Shown here: positions 59,459-64,000 of the stretch, piece after piece
Layout of the letters: each line of letters opens with the position of its first letter
Position numbering within the stretch: position 1 is the first letter of the stretch
DNA from: Roseovarius litoreus
Lineage (GTDB): Bacteria > Pseudomonadota > Alphaproteobacteria > Rhodobacterales > Rhodobacteraceae
DNA length: 64,000 bases
Direction: 5' to 3'
Assembly (NCBI RefSeq): GCF_900142765.1
Contig: NZ_FRCB01000003.1
Coordinates: 372,001-436,000 of the forward strand
Program-made: the position numbers and the translations under genes
Notes under the pieces: model-generated
Seen by the model: only the letters and a program-made list of their open reading frames with translations
The model's database searches: none
Told to the model about the DNA's origin: nothing

Positions 59459-60268
59459 TCAGGCCGGATCGGACGCGCCCAGGCCGCCTGAGCGGTAGGG
59501 CTGGAACGACGGCGAGATCGCGTTGGCGGTGTCCTGAAGCGCGGGCAGAATGTGCTGCTCGATCTTTTCGCGGCTCCAGGTATGGGCGGAAACCGAGCAT
59601 TGGACGGCGGCATGCGCGCGCCCGTCATGGCCGATGATCGGAGAGGCGACGCCGATTTCGTTGAGGATCATCTGACCCGTGGAGATCGCGAACCCGTCAT
59701 GCACCGCCTCTTCGACGCTGCGCCGGATCTCGGCGCGGTCGGTGGTGGTGCCGGGGGTGAATACCTTGATCGGCCAGTTGTCGATCGCGGCGTTGCGTTC
59801 TTGTTCGGGATAGGTGGAGAGAATCGCCCGGCCCGCTGATGTCGAGAGCGCAGGCAGACGACGCCCGATGATCGTTGCCGCGAAATAGGTGCGTTTGCAG
59901 GGCAGGCGGCTGACATAGACGATATGATCGCCGGACATCTCGGCGAGGTTCACCGTCTCGCCCAGCTCCTGCGCGAGGTCGATCAGCTTGGGGATCGCCT
60001 GTCCGACCAGAGGATCGGACCAGTAATAGGCATAGGCCAGCTGCAGCCAGGCGTGAGAGGGGCGGAAGCGGCGCGTGTCGGGATCCTTGTCGAGCATCCC
60101 CTCCATGTGAAGCGTGTTGGCCAGACGCTGGGTCGCGCTTTTGTCGAGCCCGCTGCGCTGGGCCAGTTCGCCCAGTGACAGCTCGGTATTGCCTTCGTCA
60201 AAGGCGCGCAGGAGGCGCAGCCCTTTGGCAAGCGATGCGACATAGAGCGTGTTCTGTTTCGAGTCCAT
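59459..60268 (-). CDS. IclR family transcriptional regulator
   Basis: 269 aa. N-terminal winged helix (SLAKGLRLLRAFDEGNTELS, then LGELAQRSGLDKSATQRLAN) and a C-terminal IclR effector domain (LGETVNLAEMSGDHIVYVSR; LPALSTSAGRAILSTYPEQE; EIGVASPIIGHDGRAHAAV). IclR proteins bind small acids and repress or activate the adjacent catabolic or transport genes. ATG 60268 (MDSKQNTLYV) fits the family start. It is divergent from a peptide-type ABC importer; a perfect 17-bp palindrome in the shared promoter is the probable operator. Confidence 0.9.
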   Translation of the reverse strand: MDSKQNTLYVASLAKGLRLLRAFDEGNTELSLGELAQRSGLDKSATQRLANTLHMEGMLDKDPDTRRFRPSHAWLQLAYAYYWSDPLVGQAIPKLIDLAQELGETVNLAEMSGDHIVYVSRLPCKRTYFAATIIGRRLPALSTSAGRAILSTYPEQERNAAIDNWPIKVFTPGTTTDRAEIRRSVEEAVHDGFAISTGQMILNEIGVASPIIGHDGRAHAAVQCSVSAHTWSREKIEQHILPALQDTANAISPSFQPYRSGGLGASDPA

Positions 60269-60308
60269 GGACGTGCCCTGTGTTTGCGCGCGCGGCGGAG
60301 GAAAGGGG

Positions 60309-60336
60309 TTGACGCTCAGCCCCGGTTTCGCATTAT
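60309..60336 (+). promoter_or_regulatory. Candidate promoter of the peptide-type ABC importer
   Basis: -35 TTGACG (60309-60314), 16-base spacer, -10 CATTAT (60331-60336). The predicted start near 60343 lies just before the palindrome at 60357-60373, so a bound repressor would block initiation or early elongation. Confidence 0.5.
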
Positions 60337-60356
60337 GGATCATATATAAGTTTTAA

Positions 60357-60373
60357 GTATCATAATATGATAC
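60357..60373. promoter_or_regulatory. Perfect 17-bp palindrome, probable IclR operator
   Basis: GTATCATAATATGATAC is a perfect inverted repeat with a single central base, in an AT-rich patch of the iclR/ABC divergent region. Its length and symmetry suit an IclR dimer. It lies 67 bases before the importer start. Confidence 0.65.
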
Positions 60374-60439
60374 GGCGTCAAGATATAAACCGGGCGAACG
60401 GAACATGACGGATCGTCCTTTCACGCAAGGGAGACAGTG

Positions 60440-61957
60440 ATGCGGAAAACATGGTTGAAATCCTCGATCGCGGGGCTGGCGCTGGCGGCGTCGGCGGGGG
60501 CTGCGCTGGCCGACAAGGCGAATGACACGCTGCGCGTGGCCTTCACCAAGGAGCTGGAAAACGTGGACAGCTATTTCAACTCGTCGCGCGAGGGCGTGGT
60601 CCTGCAGCGTGCGATCTGGGATGGTCTGATCTATCGCGATCCGGTGACCAACGAGTATTCGGGCAATCTGGCCACGTCGTGGGAATGGATCGACGACACG
60701 ACGCTGGAGTTGAAGCTGCGCGAGGGTGTGACCTTCCACAATGGCGAGCCGTTCAACGCCGATGACGTGGTCTACACGGTCAATTTCGTCGCCAAGGAAG
60801 AAAACGGCGTCAAGACGCAGCGCAATGTCAACTGGATGAAATCGGCCGAGAAGGTCGATGATTACACGGTGCGCATCCTGCTGAAGGAAAAATTCCCGGC
60901 GGCGATCGAATTCCTGTCGGGTCCGGTGTCGATGTATCCCGATCAGTATTACGCCGAGGCAGGACCCAGCGGCATGGGGCTCAATCCGGTGGGGACCGGG
61001 CCTTACAAGGTCGTGTCGGTCGTTCCGGGCCAGCATTTCGTGCTCGAGAAGAACGAGAATTATCACGACAGCCCCAAGGGTCAGCCTGAGATCGGCAATG
61101 TGGATATCCGCACGATCCCGGATGTGAACACCCAGATGGCCGAGCTGTTCAGCGGATCGCTGGACATGATCTGGCAGGTGCCTGCCGATCAGGCCGAAAA
61201 GCTGGCCGAGATGGGCCGCTTCACGGTGCAGAACGAATCCACGATGCGGGTGGGATACCTGAACATGGATGCGGCGGGCCGGTCGGGCGATACGCCGGTC
61301 ACCGATCTGCGGGTGCGGCGGGCGATCAATCACGCGATCAACCGCGAAGAGCTGGTGAATGCGCTGCTGAAGGGCAAGTCGCGCGTCGTCTATACGCCCT
61401 GCTTCCCCAGCCAGTTCGGCTGTGTCGAAGAGGCGGCCAAGACCTATGACTACGATCCCGAGAAGGCGCGCGCGCTTCTGGCCGAGGCGGGCTATCCCGA
61501 CGGGTTCACCATCGAGTTCTATGCCTATCGCGACCGCGAATATGCCGAAGCGATCATGAGCTATCTGAACGCGGTCGGCATCAAGACCGATTTCAAGTTC
61601 CTGCAATATTCCGCCCTGCGCGAGCAGAACATGAAAGGCGAGGTGCCGCTGGCCTTCCTGACCTGGGGCAGCTTCTCGATCAACGATGCCTCGGCGATGG
61701 TGAGTCAGTTCTTCAAGCATGGCTCGCTGGACGATGCGCGCGACGACCAGGTTCTGGCGGATCTGAACGTGGCCGACAGTTCGACCGATCCGGAGGTGCG
61801 CATCGAGCATTACACCAAGGCCATCGAGCGGATCACCGATCAGGCCTATTGGGCGCCGATGTTCTCGTACAACACGAATTACGTCTATACCGACGAGGTC
61901 GCGTACACGCCCACCGCCGATGAGGTGCTGCGCTTCACGACCATGTCCTGGAACTGA
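60440..61957 (+). CDS. Family-5 (peptide/nickel type) ABC transporter substrate-binding protein
   Basis: 505 aa with a signal peptide (SIAGLALAASAGAALA, then DKAND). The DppA/OppA-like fold shows in LRVAFTKELENVDSYFNSSR, LKLREGVTFHNGEPFNADDV (the family signature region), NPVGTGPYKVVSVVPGQHFV and VRRAINHAINREELVNALL. It takes up oligopeptides or, often in roseobacters, other compounds such as opines or glycosides. AAGGGAGA precedes ATG 60440; GTG 60437 is directly adjacent. It heads an operon with two permeases and at least one ATPase, under probable IclR control. Confidence 0.9.
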   Translation: MRKTWLKSSIAGLALAASAGAALADKANDTLRVAFTKELENVDSYFNSSREGVVLQRAIWDGLIYRDPVTNEYSGNLATSWEWIDDTTLELKLREGVTFHNGEPFNADDVVYTVNFVAKEENGVKTQRNVNWMKSAEKVDDYTVRILLKEKFPAAIEFLSGPVSMYPDQYYAEAGPSGMGLNPVGTGPYKVVSVVPGQHFVLEKNENYHDSPKGQPEIGNVDIRTIPDVNTQMAELFSGSLDMIWQVPADQAEKLAEMGRFTVQNESTMRVGYLNMDAAGRSGDTPVTDLRVRRAINHAINREELVNALLKGKSRVVYTPCFPSQFGCVEEAAKTYDYDPEKARALLAEAGYPDGFTIEFYAYRDREYAEAIMSYLNAVGIKTDFKFLQYSALREQNMKGEVPLAFLTWGSFSINDASAMVSQFFKHGSLDDARDDQVLADLNVADSSTDPEVRIEHYTKAIERITDQAYWAPMFSYNTNYVYTDEVAYTPTADEVLRFTTMSWN

Positions 61958-62082
61958 TCGCTGAAAAGCTGCGGGCGGTGCGTGATGCGCCGCCCGCCGG
62001 TTTGCCCGGTGCCCCGAGAGGGTCCGCCCGACATTGACCGTGGTCTCGCGCCCGTGCGCGCGACGAGAAAAGGGTTTTGCCC

Positions 62083-63000
62083 GTGCTTATCTTTATTCTG
62101 AAACGATTGGGGCTTGCCGTTCTGGTGGCCTTTACCGTCTCGTTCATCAGTTTCACGTTGCTGTTCATGGCCGGCGATCCTGCGGCTGCGCTGGCCGGGG
62201 AGACCGGCAGCGGCGAGGATATCGAAGCGATCCGCAAGCTGTATGGCTTCGATCGGCCGATGCTGGTGCAGTATTTCGACTGGCTGCTGTCGGCGGTGCA
62301 GGGCGATTTCGGGGAGAGCTATTATTTCCGGCTGCCGGTGGCGTCGCTCATCGCCGAGCGGCTGAGCGTGACGATGACGCTTGGGGTCTGCGGGATCACC
62401 TTTGCGCTGGCGACCGCCGTGCCGCTTGGCGTGGCGGCCGCGATCCGGCCGAATTCGATCATCGACCGGGTGGCGCTGTTTCTGTCGGTGGCGGGGCAGG
62501 CGATGCCGAGCTTCTGGTTCGGTCTGATCCTGATCGTGGTTTTCGCGATCAAGCTGGGCTGGTTGCCGCCCTCGGGCGCGTCGAGCCCGGCGCATTTCAT
62601 CATGCCGACCATCGTGTTGGGCTATTACGCGATGCCCGCGATCATGCGCCTGACGCGGGCGGGGATGCTGGATGTGCTGGCATCCGATTACATCCGCACG
62701 GCGCGCGCCAAGGGCGCGCCCGAGGGGCGGGTGCTGTTCCGGCACGCGCTGCGCAATGCGATCATCCCGGTGGTGTCGCTGGCGGCGGTGCAGATGGGGT
62801 TCATGCTGGGCGGCTCGATCGTGGTGGAGTCGATCTTTGCGCTGCATGGCGCGGGTTATCTGGCGTGGGAAAGCATCGCGCGCAACGATCTGCCCACGGT
62901 GCAGGCGCTGATCCTGGTCTTTTCGATGTTCTACATCGTTTTCACTTTTCTCGCGGATGTGCTGAACGCATGGCTCGATCCGCGCATGCGGAGCAGCTGA
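62083..63000 (+). CDS. Peptide-type ABC transporter permease (DppB-like)
   Basis: About 305 aa with six membrane segments. The N-terminus FILKRLGLAVLVAFTVSFIS and GDFGESYYFRLPVASLIAER are DppB/OppB family marks. The EAA loop is clear in YIRTARAKGAPEGRVLFRHA. It pairs with the DppC-like subunit to form the pore. I prefer GTG 62083, since AAAAGGG lies eight bases upstream, over TTG 62077, which is too close to it. There is a 125-base gap after the binding-protein gene. Confidence 0.9.
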   Translation: MLIFILKRLGLAVLVAFTVSFISFTLLFMAGDPAAALAGETGSGEDIEAIRKLYGFDRPMLVQYFDWLLSAVQGDFGESYYFRLPVASLIAERLSVTMTLGVCGITFALATAVPLGVAAAIRPNSIIDRVALFLSVAGQAMPSFWFGLILIVVFAIKLGWLPPSGASSPAHFIMPTIVLGYYAMPAIMRLTRAGMLDVLASDYIRTARAKGAPEGRVLFRHALRNAIIPVVSLAAVQMGFMLGGSIVVESIFALHGAGYLAWESIARNDLPTVQALILVFSMFYIVFTFLADVLNAWLDPRMRSS

Positions 63001-63001
63001 C

Positions 63002-63904
63002 ATGGCGATGAGCGAAACCAAAGACCCGCTTCTTCAGGAGATCATCGGCCCGACCCCGGGACAGATGCTGCGCAAGCGCATCTTCGGCCATCAGGGGTTG
63101 CTGATCGGGGCCGTCGTGCTGGGGCTGTTGCTGTTCGTGGCGATCTTTGCGCCGCTGCTGGCGCCGCATGATCCTTATGCCCAGAGCCTGATGAACCGGA
63201 TGGAGCCGCCGGTGTTTCTGGGGGGCAGCTGGGAGCATCCGCTTGGCACCGACCATCTGGGCCGCGATTACCTGTCGCGCCTGATCTATGGCGCGCGGGT
63301 GTCGCTGATGATCGGGGCGATTGCCGCGCTGATCTCGGGTGTGATCGGCACGGCGATGGGGGTGGCCGCGGGCTATTTCGGGGGGCGCGTGGACATGGTT
63401 GTCACGTTCCTCATCAATGTGCGCCTTGCGATGCCGGTGGTGCTGGTGGCGCTGGCGGTGGTGGCCATTCTGGGCGGCTCGTTGCAGGTGGTGATCGTGG
63501 TGCTGGGGCTTTTGCTGTGGGACCGCTTCGCGGTGGTCATGCGCGCCTCGACATTGCAGGTGAGGGGGCGCGAATACGTGGCCGCCGCACGCGCGATCGG
63601 CGCGTCGACCCCGCGTGTGATCCTGTCCGAGATCATGCCCAATATCGCCAACAACCTCATCGTGGTGGTCACGCTGGAAATGGCGCATGCCATCTTGCTG
63701 GAGGCGGCGCTGTCCTTTCTGGGTCTGGGCGTCCAGCCGCCGACCCCGAGCTGGGGGCTGATGGTGTCGGAGGGCAAGAACATGATGCTGTTCGAGCCGT
63801 GGCTGGTGCTTATTCCCGGCGCGGTGCTGTTCCTGCTGGTGCTGGCGATCAATCTGATGGGGGACGGTCTGCGCGACGTGACCGCCCCGGAAAACCGGAG
63901 CTGA
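63002..63904 (+). CDS. Peptide-type ABC transporter permease (DppC-like)
   Basis: 300 aa. An N-terminal OppC_N region (RIFGHQGLLIGAVVLGLLLF) comes first; then HPLGTDHLGRDYLSRLIYGA, the DppC hallmark; the EAA loop YVAAARAIGASTPRVILSEI; and late helices with LEAALSFLGLGVQPPTPSWG. ATG 63002 begins one base after the DppB-like stop, so the two are translated together. Confidence 0.92.
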   Translation: MAMSETKDPLLQEIIGPTPGQMLRKRIFGHQGLLIGAVVLGLLLFVAIFAPLLAPHDPYAQSLMNRMEPPVFLGGSWEHPLGTDHLGRDYLSRLIYGARVSLMIGAIAALISGVIGTAMGVAAGYFGGRVDMVVTFLINVRLAMPVVLVALAVVAILGGSLQVVIVVLGLLLWDRFAVVMRASTLQVRGREYVAAARAIGASTPRVILSEIMPNIANNLIVVVTLEMAHAILLEAALSFLGLGVQPPTPSWGLMVSEGKNMMLFEPWLVLIPGAVLFLLVLAINLMGDGLRDVTAPENRS

Positions 63905-63908
63905 GAGA

Positions 63909-64000
63909 ATGGACAAACCTTTGCTGAGTGTCCGAAACCTTACCATCGACATTCCGGTCGGGGGTGGCACGCTGCACGCGGTGCGGGGGATCGATTTCGA
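63909..64000 (+). CDS. Peptide-type ABC transporter ATP-binding protein, N-terminal fragment
   Basis: ATG 63909 begins MDKPLLSVRNLTIDIPVGGG, continuing TLHAVRGIDF, the usual first strands of a DppD/OppD-type ATPase. The gene runs off the window before Walker A. It follows the DppC-like gene by 4 bases. Confidence 0.85.
   Translation, partial: MDKPLLSVRNLTIDIPVGGGTLHAVRGIDF

Overview
The window is GC-rich, densely packed DNA, almost certainly from a marine alphaproteobacterium of the Roseobacter group (Rhodobacteraceae). The support is a cuyA gene (L-cysteate sulfo-lyase) with a divergent LysR regulator, a VPLPA-CTERM sorted surface protein, a hisS-hisZ-hisG operon using short-form HisG, DUF1489, an adenosylcobalamin-dependent ribonucleotide reductase and many TRAP/ABC solute importers. 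No rRNA, CRISPR array or intact prophage is visible.

Region 1 (1-10.1 kb): the 3' end of a pirin gene, a serine hydrolase, and a tightly overlapping minus-strand operon: TetR regulator, acyl-CoA carboxylase beta subunit, enoyl-CoA hydratase, biotin carboxylase/carrier subunit and acyl-CoA dehydrogenase. It resembles the liu (leucine) and atu (acyclic terpene) pathways. An amidase gene lies upstream. A remnant of an HNH nuclease gene follows at about 10.1-10.3 kb.

Region 2 (10.46-27.32 kb): this looks like a genomic island. The 17 bases at the 3' end of the tRNA-Gln gene (27306-27380, minus strand) are repeated exactly, in the same orientation, at 10456-10472. Between the copies lie a TAXI-type TRAP transporter, a DUF1992 gene, and an odd two-gene regulatory unit: a winged-helix regulator with a degenerate receiver, and a membrane-anchored receiver-like protein. 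A six-gene overlapping operon follows, mixing parts of three transporter families (PstS-like, amino-acid ABC, TAXI) with a methyltransferase and a cupin but no ATPase. The island also holds a protein fusing a family-3 solute-binding domain to a TRIC/UPF0126 channel, two copies of a degenerate repeat, and an IS3-family element whose transposase has an internal amber codon. No integrase is visible.

Region 3 (27.3-44.2 kb): SH3-domain protein, 2-hydroxyacid dehydrogenase, gamma-glutamyltransferase, a dimethylglycine-dehydrogenase-like flavoprotein, cuyR/cuyA with a clear LysR-type operator, a DUF938 methyltransferase, an aldo/keto reductase, a GNAT acetyltransferase, rsgA, and a complete BMP-family (nucleoside-type) ABC importer.

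Region 4 (44.3-55.3 kb): housekeeping genes dnaE, slyX, hisS-hisZ-hisG, a small outer-membrane beta-barrel protein, DUF1489 and nrdJ.

Region 5 (55.4-64 kb): a second class-C beta-lactamase-like serine hydrolase, a beta-solenoid VPLPA-CTERM protein, and an IclR regulator divergent from a dipeptide/oligopeptide-type ABC importer that runs off the window. A perfect 17-bp palindrome lies in the divergent promoter.

The best candidates for something undescribed are the hybrid transporter operon (17.4-23.1 kb), the substrate-binding-protein/TRIC fusion (23.8-25.4 kb) and the membrane receiver/regulator pair (15.6-17.1 kb). All three lie inside the putative tRNA-Gln island.
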